Assembly (NCBI RefSeq): GCF_040802235.1
Contig: NC_133160.1
Location: forward strand, 100,619,160 to 100,683,159
Direction of reading: 5' to 3'
Source of the DNA: Manis javanica
Lineage: Eukaryota > Chordata > Mammalia > Pholidota > Manidae
DNA length: 64,000 nt
The translations under genes and the position numbers were made by a program. The notes beneath the pieces are model-generated. The model was given only the letters and a program-made list of their open reading frames with translations, did no database searches and was not told the DNA's origin. Shown here piece after piece: positions 46,266 to 61,600 of this stretch (within the stretch, counting starts at the first letter, position 1; the number at the start of each line of letters is the position of its first letter).

Positions 46266-46924
46266 ATATAAGGACAGAACAGTAAGAAAAGTAAGTTTAG
46301 CATTCTGGCCAAGCAGGAGAAAATCCAAAAGCCTATCAGGTGTTCTTTTGTTGCATCTGAAGCAACAAGGTTTCTAGACATTTTTGTACGTATTTCATTG
46401 AAATCTGGTTTTCTCAGGCCCTGGTTTTGTAAACTCAGATATCCAGGGGGAAAAAAACAATAGATTAACCGATAGAACAATATATTTGCTATCTCATTTG
46501 CATTAATATAAGGTGGTTTCACATATGTGAATTTTTATTTTTAACAGTTGAACAATAAATAATAGCAGGCTTGGAATTATTTTTCCTTAAATCTGTTCCA
46601 CAGTTTAGGATGTGATCCATATCCTCTTTTTATCAACTAATGGTTCGAGCAATCTCCACTAGGGGTAAAGAATGGTGATGGAGGAAACATTGAGCACATT
46701 TCCAGCTCCAAATAGAGAAGCTTTTCTTTCAGATTGAGATTTTATGTATCTAAATAAAATTAGTGTTTCCTCCTAGAAGCCAGAATGTTATCCTTGCTAC
46801 ACTGGAAATAGTAAGAATTTTATACCATTTACGTATATCTGGTTCCTCTTTAATTATAATCCATCAAAACAATATTATTTTTCTTTGTGGGTATATGATT
46901 GCAATTTCACTGTGAGTGATATAA

Positions 46925-47005
46925 TAAAGTGATCTTAAATTCCTAACTCCTAAGACAGTGCCTGGAATATAGGAAGTACTCAATAATTGCTGAATAAATA
47001 AGTAA
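46925..47005 (+). mobile_element. L2/MIR-type 3' end (plus)
   Basis: 'agacagtgcctggaatatag', 'gaagtactcaataattgctg' and 'aataaataagtaac' are the typical L2 or MIR 3' terminus. Confidence 0.55.
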
Positions 47006-47419
47006 CAGGAGAGTGTCAAAGGAGAAATTGGCTATTGTGTCTTGATAAAAAAACTGACTTAACTGGAGTACAGAAGTCAAGAAACAGGAAACTAAACAAT
47101 CCCCCAATAATACAGGTAGTGTTCTTGAATATCTAGCTTTTATCACAGCCCTGCTATGTACACATATATCATTTGAAAGCATTTTCAAATAAGATGATGA
47201 ATGACAATAACTCTGAGGGGTACATCTTCCTTTTCCAACTTCTTCCTCAAAAGACAAACCTGTTCATCTCCCTCTGTGTTTTAATCCCCCTTTTATTTTT
47301 CAAACACTTATACTTTGCTTCTCCACTATGTGTCTTTTCACTCTCCTTTTTTTTTTCTCTAAGTTATATTGGAATTTCTTAAATGATAGGAAGAAAGTTA
47401 TTCTAATGAGATGACCCTT

Positions 47420-47990
47420 CTTGGACACTGGATAGCTTCAGAATAGGGGTTGGATGATTTGACTAGAAGCTTAGAACTTTCAGCCCCACCTTCCAACCTC
47501 TGGGGATGGGATGGAGATTGAGTTAATCATCAATGGCCAATGATTTAATCCATCATGCCCAAATGATTAAACCTCCATTAAAAAAAAAAACATCTAAATA
47601 TGGCTCAGGGAACTTCCAAGCTTGCAGACACATCTACGTGCTAGTAGGATAACATACCCTTCGCCAAAGGGACAGAGGCTTCTGTGCTTAGGACTCTTCC
47701 AGACCTCACCGTGTATTACTACATCTGGCTTAAATTAAATAAACCTTATAATAAACTGTAATAGTAATGGGGGTAGGGACTACAGCCAGATCAGACAGAA
47801 GTATGAGTAACCTGAGGACTTGATATTTACAACGAACATCTGAAGTGAGGACAGCTTGTGAAATGGAGTCCTTAAACCTGTGGAGTGTAACTCTGAGTAG
47901 TTAGTATCAGAACAGTAGGGACACCTAGTTGGTATCAGAGGTGGAGAAGTGGTGTTGGAAAAGACACCTACCCAACTTTACACTGCTACT
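47420..47990 (+). repeat. Ancient LTR-like repeat with poly(A) signals
   Basis: 'gggatggagattgagttaat', 'aagcttgcagacacatctac', 'gtgcttaggactcttccaga' and paired AATAAA boxes near 47738 and 47752 match a widespread mammalian repeat that I recognise but cannot name. Confidence 0.5.
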
Positions 47991-48239
47991 TTTAATTACA
48001 CCTTTAATAAACTTTGAAATCCTGTTAGTTTGGTAGTAGAATATGATCTGCATCCCTCAAATTCAGTCTCCCCTTCCTACCACAAATATAACTAATGTCT
48101 TCAAGGGCAAACTTATAAACTACTTGTGATGAGAAGCTTCCAGATCCTCATTAAAATTTATCTTTCTCTTTCTCACACATTTATTTCCCATAATGCATCT
48201 TTAGTCATGGCACTTTCACAATCTGCTTTATGTTACAGT

Positions 48240-48470
48240 AGGCAAGGAATGCACAAAGAACAACTAAATTTATGGTATAAGGATATTCTACAAAATACCT
48301 GACCAGTACTACTCAAACCGTCAAGGTCACCAAAAAGAAGTAAATTCTGAGAAATTGTTATAAACCAAGAGCATACGGAGATGTGAAAACTAAATGTAAT
48401 ATGATATCCTAGATGTGATCTTGGAACAGAAAAAGGATATTTAAGTTAAAATTAAGAAAATCTGTATATA
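48240..48470 (+). repeat. Ancient repeat, family unassigned
   Basis: 'aatatgatatcctagatgtg' then 'atcttggaacagaaaaagga' is a phrase common in mammalian genomes as part of an old interspersed repeat. Boundaries are approximate. Confidence 0.4.
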
Positions 48471-51400
48471 TTATAGAAAAACAAATGAAAGCCCTTAAGG
48501 TATGCTATATGGATAGAACATGTAAACAAGGAAAACATGGTATTCTTGAACGATCTAGAAACTTCTTACAAAGATTAACTTACATACAAATCATTAGAAG
48601 TATGGCCAGGAAAATCACTATTTGGCTATACTTTGATAGCTCTATACAGTTTATTTTATGTATTTAAATGAAATAAAGCATATCTTTAAAAAACATTCAG
48701 TAATTGAAAGCACCCTACATTTTCTCCTGAATAAGTATACCATAAGTGTGTACACAAGCAATTAATCATATTATGAAATGAGACTTCTGAAGCTAGATTA
48801 TCTTTTTAATATCTAACTTTTGCATATTCATATGTAATAATTATGCTTTTATAAAAATGAATATACCAAGTAGAAAAATTTTATGTACACCATTACTTCT
48901 AGATCTATTTTCAAAAGGCAAGATTTACACAAAAAAATTATATTTCATAGGATCTAAAGGATATAATTATTTTACACACTATTAAGAAAGACAAAAATGC
49001 TGTCAACTATAATTATTGATTGTAAGAAGTATCCCAATTTCATAGGTATTAAAATACATATCTTTAAAATTAATGAAGTAGTTTTTTCTCATGGCAAAAA
49101 CATTTTTATTATATATGTGCCAATTTAACCGACAAGTATAATCAACAGTACTGAATATTTGTACAGTGCAAGAAAAAAATCCCTGCATTCTTTATTTTTT
49201 AGAAAATAATTTAGATACTTTATGTGAGATAGGTGAAATATCTTATTACTGAGGGGAGACAAACTGCCTAATGTTAAACTAAATCATCCGGTAGCCCCAA
49301 AAAGCTGATTAACAAAAAATGGAATTGCTATCCCTACATTATTGCACAATAACAATGATTTTTTAAAAATACAACCATACTTAGTGAGTAAACTTTGTGT
49401 TGTGATAATTACATTGAAATAGCTCAAAGTGTGTTAGTCTGGGTTAGAATGAATAGAATTCAACTTTCAGTTAGTTTTTTAAAGCCCAAGGGGAATTAAA
49501 AAAAAAATTGGGTTCTCTATCATCCTTATACACTCAGCTTATGTGCATAACCTCAGACATTTCTTATTAAGAAAAAATGTATCTTTAAAACTTCATTCTA
49601 AGTATATGACTTTTTAAACAAATTAACTGCTTCAGTAAGATAAGAGAATCTGTTTGCTATAAGTTTACTTTGTCTTTTTTAGGCTCAAAGATAATTGTGT
49701 TTTCTTGTAAATAAGTTCTGGAAGATTAACATATTCTAAGATGTAGGAAAAAATTAGGTATCATTTTTGCTGGTCTTAGGAGAAATTCTATGGAATTTGA
49801 TTATAAGTCTAGGTGTTAAGATTGCTGTTGAGAACAAAAGCACTTTGGTAGAGGTTACTTCATTGGTTAATGAGGCTGAGTCTTACAGTCAGTTTTTCTC
49901 TTCTGACTTAAAAAAAGAGTTGAATGTTCCAAAATCTCACTGTCTAACATCTGTACAGTAACAGTAATATATCATATTCCCCAGTGATTTAATTAGTTAC
50001 AGTGATAATAGCTGGCAATCTCATTACAGAATCACTATAAAAATAAAAATCCCCAAAGGTCTATGTTCCAAGTTCTGGGGATATTCATAAATCACACCTA
50101 AAGTTCCATAAAGGAGCTACACTGAATATGTTCATATCCATCTTTAGTTGGCTGCAAGTGTGGGAGACAGTGTGGCTTATATATTTCACTAAACACTTAT
50201 AAAGCATTTTGTTTCTGGCTTTCCAAATTACTAAACATGTACGTTCTTGACAGGACCCTTTCACCAGGCCAACTAAAGGACTGGGGCAGCAGGGACCAGG
50301 AGGAATGGAAAGGATCAGGGAACAAGGATAGGCTCTGGCACTCACCCTGTGCTTTCCATGTGGAAAAGCTGTTGGCCACTCTGGTGACCTGTGGAGACAT
50401 AGCTGGATTCCTCCCTACAGCTCCAGGCCTGATCTTTTTATCACAAGATAATGAAAAAAATGCCCTCATGGTGATTGTGCATGTCAGTTGTACGGAACCT
50501 CATTCAACGACTTTCTGAGTCTGATAGATTTACAATGATATTCAGATGACTGGGGAATAACATTGGTGGAAGAATTCTCTGGAATTATACACAGCCAGCA
50601 CATCTCTGGATGCTGAAAGCGGTTTTAAGAAAGGCCTTGGCTGAGTGCCTCAGGGATTTCTGCAGCCTAGATGCCTGTGGGAGGATAGAGGACTGCAGCT
50701 TCCTGTAAGGGCTGAGATCTCTGTCCCTGTCTCCGACTGGAATGTTTGGTTGGGTCTCTGCCAGCTGCCTTTAGGGGCTCTTTCTGAAATGGGTGAAGTA
50801 TTATACTTCACAGGACTGGTGTAGAAGATCACAAAATGGATGTTGACTGGGGACACTCCTAGCCTTCCAGGAGAGACAGAATTTCAATAAAGGACTTCCC
50901 TCCTGTGTGGAGGAAGCAGGAGCTGCTGGGTTCCAGGATGGAGCAGAATCGGGATTGCAGTCCATCCCTGGGAGGCTGTCTGCAGCCCCTGCCCATACCC
51001 TTGGCTCCTGAGCCACATTGTTTGGAGCTTCGGAAAGCAACTTCTGCTCCCTTCTTGGCTCCAGTGACTAGGTGACCTTGGGTGGATTAACTCCCTTCTC
51101 TTGGTCATTGTAAGGAAACGAATTTCTCTTCTAATCCGGGACACTAAGAGTAAAGGGACACTCTAACCCTATGGGCAGTGTACTCAGGGCACTGGTGGGC
51201 AAACCAGGCCTGTGAGCCCTGCGCTCAGTTAAATGGGTGACGGTGTTGGTGCTCCCAGTGCTGCTCCTCGTACCCTCGATGCTCCCAGCACCACTTTCTG
51301 GACCACCAGCCGCTACCAGGACTGCTGGTGCTTCTAGTTTTGCTCACAGCTGGGCCCACCTCTGCTCCCCAGGTTCTGCTTTTAGCGTTAGAGCTCATGA

Positions 51401-51724
51401 GTATATAAGTATGCCTTCAACTGTTTGGAAGAACCCATTCCTCTATGAGCCCTGTTATCCCAGACTAGGCCAGGGCAGGCCCTGCCGGTTGTTTTTTTTT
51501 GACTCTTGAGCCTGCACTGGAGTCCTGGGGGCCTGGTGGGCTTGGCACTGCCCTCCAGCCCCAGCCAGCATTCCCAGTGACGAGGCAATGCCCTAGACCG
51601 CAGCAGGGGATGCCCAGGCCCCCTAGAGCTCTGCACAGTCTCTGTGAGAGAAGGGCTGATGCGTTCTCCAGGCAAAGCCTGGGGACCAGAATTTCTCAGT
51701 GAATAGCCATAAAATTGCTATTAG

Positions 51725-51850
51725 TTGGTGTTTATGAGCACTTAAAGTGTGCCTTTTTAACCTGCCACCCTTTTATGTATGAAGAAACTGAGGTTTGGAG
51801 AGGTCCTGAAAGCTGCCGAGATTATCTCTAGGGAGAAAGCGGAGAAGCTG
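51725..51850 (-). repeat. MIR fragment (minus)
   Basis: 'gcacttaaagtgtgcctttt', 'tgtatgaagaaactgaggtt' and 'tggagaggtcctgaaagctg' match minus-strand MIR. Confidence 0.6.
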
Positions 51851-53784
51851 GTGTTGGCCTTCAACAACCCCACTCCTGCATAGCTAGTGTTCCTCAAAGT
51901 GTGTCAACGAGGTATGCAAAACGATTTTAGATTACAGATGGCCAAGTTGTTAAAAAAGAAACTTTTCTATTTACTTTAACTTGAACTAGAAAAAGATTGC
52001 AATTGGCACACAAGCCCTGTGATTTTGCAGATATCATTGCTTAGTATGTAGAGTATATATTTAAATAAGAAAAGTTTAACTTTGGGAAACTATTAAGGTA
52101 ATAAGTAGACATAGCCCTTCAGAAGAGGGCAAAATTTGAAATGCAAGTCCTAGATTTGATTTGCAATACTTTGTCTGGCTGTCACCACACCACTGGAGGC
52201 AAAGTGTTTCTGATCTGAGCTAAGCAGCTGTGTCCTGCTTCATGTCTGCTGTGCCATTTAATCCACCATGATCCTTCCTAAATCAGGAAAACTCATGAAG
52301 TGATTGTACAGCTCAATCTGAAGCTTTATTGAAAACAAAAGGATCCCTGTACAAGAACACTATTATAATCCTATTCTGCTTGAATTGACCATGGCTACTG
52401 ATCTGGGCCCTGAGAACTCATTTTATTTATTGAGTGAAGTTTTCCAATCAACCCCTGGATTACTAAAATTGAATTATAAAATAGTAAATACCCCCACTCT
52501 ACAATTTAAAAGAAAGTATACTCTTAGTTGCAAAACATTTTCCATTTGGTCTCAGTTGTTTTTCTTTCAAATCCTTTAAAAAATATGCACTTTTACAAAT
52601 GGTAACCAATAAAATCTGTGGATATTTTCTTTAAAATACATAAAGTCAAATGAGAGCACATTGTTTCTGTGCTTCTCAAACTGGGATGCATATAAGCAGC
52701 ATGTGGTAAAACAAGGTAACACAGTGCATCTTCCTAGAGAATATAATAAATATATCTGGAAGAGGGGAAAGATTTTTGTATTATGACTAATTATGGTATT
52801 AGGATGAATGGTTTGTTAGCATTCATAAAACAGGATTAAGGCATTTCAATGTAATAACTGAAGGAAGTCTGAAAAATTTATATTATCAAGAAGCTCTGTG
52901 AAAAAGCAAAGCACTATCCAAGTATGTCATTACCATTATCAGTTTTCAGAATACCTTAGTCTCCAAGAAGCCAAACAACCTCAGGACATGTCTGCAGATT
53001 CTCATTTCCTCAGGCCTACCTGGCAAGTGAAATAATTGTGTAAACTGAGGAAGGCATGCTAATAATACTGAATGAATTCTCCTTAAGAAAGTAGATTCTT
53101 AAGAGGTTTTCTGGAAAGGGACTCACTAGAACCCAAAGCTTCAGCTCAAAAGGCAGAATCCTAAGCTCTAAGGAAAGCCTGAAGAATTGTGAGATAGGGC
53201 CTCTGAAATCTTCAGTCAATCACAACTAGACTCCCTTTATATAAATCTGGGCCTAATTACTATAACCAAGGTCTCCTGTGGCATTTCTTTTGCTCTGATT
53301 TTCTACTGGTCCTGTGTTTAGTTTGAAAACATCTCAAGTGTCCTGCTTACTGTTACCTACTTTAAAGGTATTTGATTACTTTAATGAATTATGCCAATAT
53401 TGGTAACGTAGATTCTATGAACAAACCCAACATTTATTTATTTTAGTAGCAGGTACAAAGCAAAGAAAGTATTAATTCCATTCCCATTTCCTTTTATAAT
53501 TCAACCTAAAATGTCTTAAACATTCCTAAATGTCTCACTGTGCCTAGCAGTAGATGGTTAGGAAATGATTTCTAAGCTGGATTAACCTTTCAGTTTTCAT
53601 TGAAATACATTATTGTATTTCAGCTGAAACTAGTTACCCATATCTTTCATTTCATTTCACCTCTAAAGGCTTTTACCAACACAGCAACATCAGGGTTGAG
53701 TCACACACCAGATTTATTCTGCATACTTCTGAAACTCATTAATTCCTGTCCTTAGTTATAGGAGCTACCACCCAAAGAGGACTA

Positions 53785-53925
53785 TTCTAAACCAGGTCCT
53801 GTTCTAAGCCCATATTATTTAAAATCCACATATTAACTCCTCTCAAAAACTGAGGCAGGTATGAGTCCTACTTTACAGATGGATTAAATAGCTTGCCCAC
53901 AGTCACACAGCAGCCCTTGCCCATC
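53785..53925 (-). repeat. MIR fragment (minus)
   Basis: 'caggtcctgttctaagccca', 'tactttacagatggattaaa' and 'gcttgcccacagtcacacag' match minus-strand MIR. Confidence 0.75.
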
Positions 53926-54564
53926 CATTGTGCCTTTCTCCTGTTTTGTCAGTCTATTGTTCATGTGATGGTTCCACAAATTATATGTATGTGTATATCC
54001 AGTATTCTCACAGAAAAATATGCTGTAAGAAAGCAAATGACATACTTTGTAAGCTTTGAAGTGTTACATAAATATCAGATAGCTTATTAAAAGCTATTAA
54101 CATATCTATACTAATAAAGGATCAAAACGATAGCCAATAAAATTTAACCCTTACCTCTTCTAATCACACTGGTTTGGGGAACTGAAATCTATTTTTCTGC
54201 AACAGGGATGACCTTCTTTTCACAACTATGAAGGAACTCTCCATATTGTCAAGTGGAATAAAAATGAAGCGCAAGCCCTTTCCCTGGGGACATTTATCCT
54301 TACTTCTTTTTCCTTCATTATACTCAGAGATGTCCAATCTGAACTGCTGACTGCCCAAATACTGTTAGTATAGAATGCCATATTTAAGGCTTGAGACTCT
54401 TTTCCTTCACTTCTCTGTTTCCAGTGAAATACTTCAAGCATAATCATCTGAGTTCTAAGATTTTCAGCAGGTGGAAAAACTGTGGAAATGGAAACTTACC
54501 CCAACATATTTCAGTTTGGAAACCAAAGTTCAGAGAAAGTCATAAATATTCAGTTTCAGTAAGA

Positions 54565-54570
54565 TTTATT
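54565..54570 (-). terminator. TIGD2: Candidate poly(A) signal of TIGD2
   Basis: The minus strand reads AATAAA about 320 nt after the TIGD2 stop codon. It would give a compact transcript of about 2 kb, which fits my memory of the human gene. Other signals further left are possible. Confidence 0.45.
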
Positions 54571-54887
54571 GATTGCCCAGAGTGTGCATGGGCCCTATTA
54601 GACATTGAAATTCAGGCACAAAAGAGACACAAGTTCCCTGGCCTCAGGTACCTTATGATCTAATTAGTATAATACAGATTAGAAACGGTAGACAGACAAG
54701 TTATATATCAATGCTCACTTAACATTAAAGAGCAGTAATTTAAGTAATCCAAAATGGCATCTAATCTTAAAATCATTTATAAAATGTATTTGGTCTTGAA
54801 ATCCACAGCACTTCAAATAAGATCATGAACTTCAACTGCAGATAAAGTCTCAAAGATGCAAATACACTGAAACCTTTAGAAGCATCA

Positions 54888-57514
<2,627 letters not shown>

Positions 57515-58670
57515 AGAGAAGCCGCGTTAGCGAGGGCCTCTCCCCGCAGGGCGAGCTCCGGAGCGCGGGACGTCTTGGCTCACGCGGAGGGAGCCCGGAT
57601 TCCTCCGTGGACTCAGCGACCGGGTGTCACCGCCGCAGACAGCCGGCGAGTGAGCGGCCGCTTGGCGCAGGGGACGGTCGTCCGTGTGCGGAGGGCATCG
57701 TTCTCCGCCTGCCTGCGCGGCGGCCAGACTGCCCTGAAAGCAAATGGAGTCTCCTAAGGGAGGCTGACACTGGTGGCACGGCGGCCGCGAGGGGCGAGCG
57801 TCGCCGCCGGAGCCGGAAGGCGGGGGATTAGGATGCACGCGCGCGCCCCCGCAGGAACGTGTGCCGGCGAGGGGGCGGGGCCTGGGCGGGCGGGCGCGCG
57901 CGGTCCGGGGGCAGGGTCTCTGGCGAGGGTGTGGGCGGGGAAGGCCGCCGAGGCGCCTGTAGTGGTTTCCGCCAATACCGGCTTGCTCCGGCCTGCAGGC
58001 CACTTCACCCGCCAGCAGGGGGCGGTGCAAGCTCACGGTGTTTTGACGTTTATCCCAGTGGCCCGCTCCTGCGCGCGGCGCTTCCTCCACTCTCAGGTGA
58101 AGTGAAGATCGCACCCTGTGAGGGCTCCCAAGAAAGCCGCCCGTCTTCAGGTGGCAGGGGCGGGAAGTACATGAGGGCGAGCGCGCGTGAAACGTGTTGA
58201 CAAATAGCAGAGTGCCCGCCCGCCCGCCTGCTGGGATAGGACTGTCGGAGCAAGGATTATGAGCCACGGTAGGAGCGAGCGGACGCGGCTGCTGACCGGA
58301 GGCGGGGAGCGAGGTTCAGGAGGCGCTGGGCTCACTCTCCAACACCCACCGGAGCAAGCCCGAGGTGGGCGCAGCGAGGGCCTGTTAAGCTGAGTACTGG
58401 CTTCTCCCCCTGGTGGGATGCTCGAGGGTTTGAGTTGTGCAAATCCGATTGTACGTGGGGGCTCCTTGGTGAATTTCCTGGCGCCCCTTAACTCCTCCTG
58501 CTTCTCGACAGAGTTAAGGAAATTGCAGTTTGACAAAGACTCCCTTAATTTGTTTCAAACGGAGATACCACACGTTTCTCTCGGCACCCTAAGCGGCGCA
58601 AACGAGCGCACCTGCTCACCCTCCGCTGCGGTGAGCCACGCCTTCCCGCTTCCCGGACTAGGTCCCTGAA
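57515..58670. promoter_or_regulatory. CpG island, probable divergent promoter (TIGD2 side / FAM13A side)
   Basis: About 1.15 kb, abruptly GC-rich and dense in CpG, in an AT-rich window. It contains GC boxes (gggggcgggg at 57871-57880, gtgggcgggg at 57931-57940), a gccaat box near 57971 and no TATA box. In human, FAM13A lies next to TIGD2 in the opposite orientation, so its first exon and start site are expected here on the plus strand. Candidate donors on that strand include CTCTCAG/GTGAAG (58093-58105) and CCACG/GTAGGA near 58268. I could not find the known FAM13A N-terminal coding exon. Frames of up to 246 codons here follow from GC content and are not genes. Confidence 0.75.
58012..58024 (+). 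promoter_or_regulatory. CTCF core motif in the CpG island
   Basis: The sequence CCAGCAGGGGGCG matches the CTCF core CCASYAGRKGGCR at all 13 positions. A promoter-embedded site in this context is plausible for insulation or looping. Confidence 0.65.
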
Positions 58671-61600
58671 GGGAAGCCTTCGCAGAAGGCAGCGGCTGCA
58701 TCTTCGCCCTGCAGCACTTGTTTACCAAGCAAACACATTTAGCCTCTTCTTTTCCTTTTTGTATAGAGCTTTGAAAAATGGAAAGGTCTAAAGTTAAATT
58801 TCTCTAATATCTGAACACAAATGATTGATCTTTTTCGGTAACGCAAAGGAACAGAGTACTTATTTATTGGCAAAAGCCATATTGTTGCTAGGATGTTTTA
58901 AAAGGAACTTGCCTGAGCATACATAACTGCAGAAAAATGTTGATTCTGGCCTCCAAACTGCTCCATTGCCTTGCGCAAAATGACAGCCTTCCCCCATCAG
59001 GCAGGAAGGAAAATCTTAGATCTCTTAATTATGCTGTGGAGTTAAAAGTGTTTTTTGACAAATACCTGCTTTTTCTGAAGGTATATATCCCCCAATCCCC
59101 AGGCCCAGCACCACCCAACAGCAGATACATCAACCAGTCAGTTTCGGCTGTCTTGGTTGAATATTTTGGGTAAAGTACAACTTCGTGCTAGTTTAACACC
59201 ACTTTAAAAAGTTTTCCCTGGTAATTGTAAGAAGCGTGAAAACAATCGTATCTGATACATTATTCATTCCTCATAAGGGAAAGATCTGACACTGAGGGCC
59301 AACCAAAAGAGGGGGAGTGTAACCAGATGTTAGCCTGGCTTTCCTCCGACCCCTCACCCACTCACCTATTGGGGTCATGAGGTCCCATGATATTTAAATA
59401 AAATGAACCCTGCCTCTTACCATCCTTCCTCCCCATCCACTATCTTTGGGGTTCAATTTCCTTCTAAGCACCACTTGGATCATTTCTCTGTTTTTGCAGA
59501 ATTCTCCAGCTTGCTGGTGTTTTACTTAGAGCTGTTTCCTTTTCATCTCCTTGTATATAAGTCCAAGTCTGGAACACAGCCCACATGCCTTGGTTCCCTC
59601 AAAACACCACTTACACAAGACAGTTGTATTTAGCAGATGCTTAACAAGACTTTATCCAAGACAGCTGTGCCTTTACACAAGCTAGTTTTACCTAAGAGAT
59701 TGTTTCCTTTTTGTTGGGGGAGGGGTCACTAACTGTAGCATATTTGTAATAGTGTACAGGGGTAGGTGGACCTTAGAATAGAGGGCCTGGCATCCTTGTT
59801 TTATTAACAGCCTGATTGGCCACCGGGAACTTAGTGTCAGTTCTTCTCTCTGGACCACAGCCCCACTCCATGTTGCTATGTCATCCCCTCCCTTTTCTCT
59901 CCAGCATTTTTCTACTCACCGCCTCCTCTTTCCCTCTTAGCTGTTTGTGAAATATTGATTCTTTTTCTTTAGTCTGCTGAGCAATTTTGTATTTATCTTT
60001 TAATGGTCCCTTACCATTCACTGTGGCTTATTTTATAATTGAAAGAGCTTTCACCTCTTAGGGAATTCTGTTGCTATTATTCCTTTCCTTGTAGATATAT
60101 GCAGTCTCTCTTAATTCTTATAACAATACTATGAGGTCAATGTTACCTCTGTTTTATGTACAAGGAAGCAAAGGCATAAAAAGTATATGAATCTGTCAAA
60201 TGCAGGTGGCAGAATAGAGTTGAGTGAGGTCTAACAGGCTTGAAAGCAACATGCTTTGCCCAGACTATTATGATTGAAGTATTTAACTAAAAAACATGAG
60301 AAAGTATACTATGACTAGTGATTTTTGCACAATTAAAAAGTTGCCTTTTGTTAAAATGGAATTTTTATGTTAACCTGCTAAAAAGGCATTCTAATCATGA
60401 GAGCACTTGAAGCTAGCCACAGAGTTCATCAGACACAGAATTTGGCTTATTGGAATGTGAGTTTTGTGAAAACTAACCCAAATCACCTGAAAGTGGAGCA
60501 TGTTTCTTATTGTCACAAGCTCTAAATTCCCTTTCTGCTGGGATAATAACTGCAGATACATTATGCAGCCTTGCTTTCAGTAGTAGTCTCTATGCATAAT
60601 AACTTGAATATGACATCTGTAGGTAACTTCTTAATTGTAAAGGAACTAACAGCCTTTTTTTGCCTTTTGGGTCCCATTTCCTTTATTATTGACCCTTATT
60701 TACTTGGAGATTTTTGTTTGCTGAATTAGCTACTCCTATGAACTTAAGATGACATGATACTATTATTCCATATGTATTAATCTGATTTAATATTAAATAG
60801 TATTTTTCTGTTAATAATTGAAATATATTTACTGCCAACAGAAAATTCATGTTTTTCACAAAGATCATTTACTGTCACCTACTTTGGGGGACACATAATA
60901 CCAATGGGAATTTTTCAGCTAAAATATAATTTATTTTTCTTTTGGGGCATGTGTGTATGTATTTTAGGGCAAACAGGATGTGTAACAGTTGTCATCAGTA
61001 AAGGGAAAGTTTATTCTTTGAAGTCTCTCTTAGTTGTAAAGTTATTTTACTTTGTATTACAGACAAAAGCCCAAATTATCATTTTAATATTTAAGAAATC
61101 CTTTTAAATGATTAAAGGTAGAATACTTTTCTACTTAAATTACTGGACACAAGTGAAATATCAGATTATTCACTGGAAAATCTCATATCTTTTTTAAAAA
61201 GTTGTTAACATGATATTGAAAGATAGTAACTTCTTATACTCTTGAATCATATGGATGCCCAGTAAAGGGACTTTCAAACTTAATTTTGTTTTCTGTGTTT
61301 CCTTTTTGGCTGGCAGTAGGTTTTCTTTGCAGGACAGGCAAAGAAGAAAGAATGAGTTCCTAGGAGGGTAGAAAAGCTTTAATATGGTTTGAAAAATGAA
61401 AATTACTGGTGGAAGAGTTTAAGAAAAAGTCAGGCTTGCTTCCTAAAAAGAAAGTGTGGCTATAAATCGAAGAAGCCATGGAATTGTTGGTCAATGTCAG
61501 CAATTTGGGTGGGAGACTTGAGTGGAATGTACATACTCCCCTTACCTTTCCACACCTGCCCGGTGTCCTGTGTTCTCTGAAGGAGCCTTCGGCTCAGACT

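Larger units (their letters stand above)
43561..47419. other. AT-rich intergenic with scattered old repeats
   Basis: No coding-like frame. It holds MIR pieces (45120-45265, 46065-46265), a short L1 3' UTR piece near 45415-45475 (minus; 'acatttattgagatataatt') and an L2-like end at 46925-47005. Confidence 0.5.
48471..54560. other. Intergenic, with a GC-richer block at 50,230-51,720
   Basis: No convincing gene. The 50,230-51,720 block is GC-richer and has many overlapping 64-95-codon frames on both strands, as expected from base composition. MIR pieces lie at 51725-51850 and 53785-53925. Confidence 0.45.

Noticed and set aside
50085-51702. GC-richer block with many overlapping frames, considered as a pseudogene or exon cluster
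   Set aside because: No frame resembles a known protein and no consistent splice pattern could be traced.
57527-58267. A 246-codon minus-strand frame and several others in the CpG island
   Set aside because: Pro/Arg/Ala-rich frames open on both strands at once are expected from GC-rich sequence; no domain or conserved start is seen.
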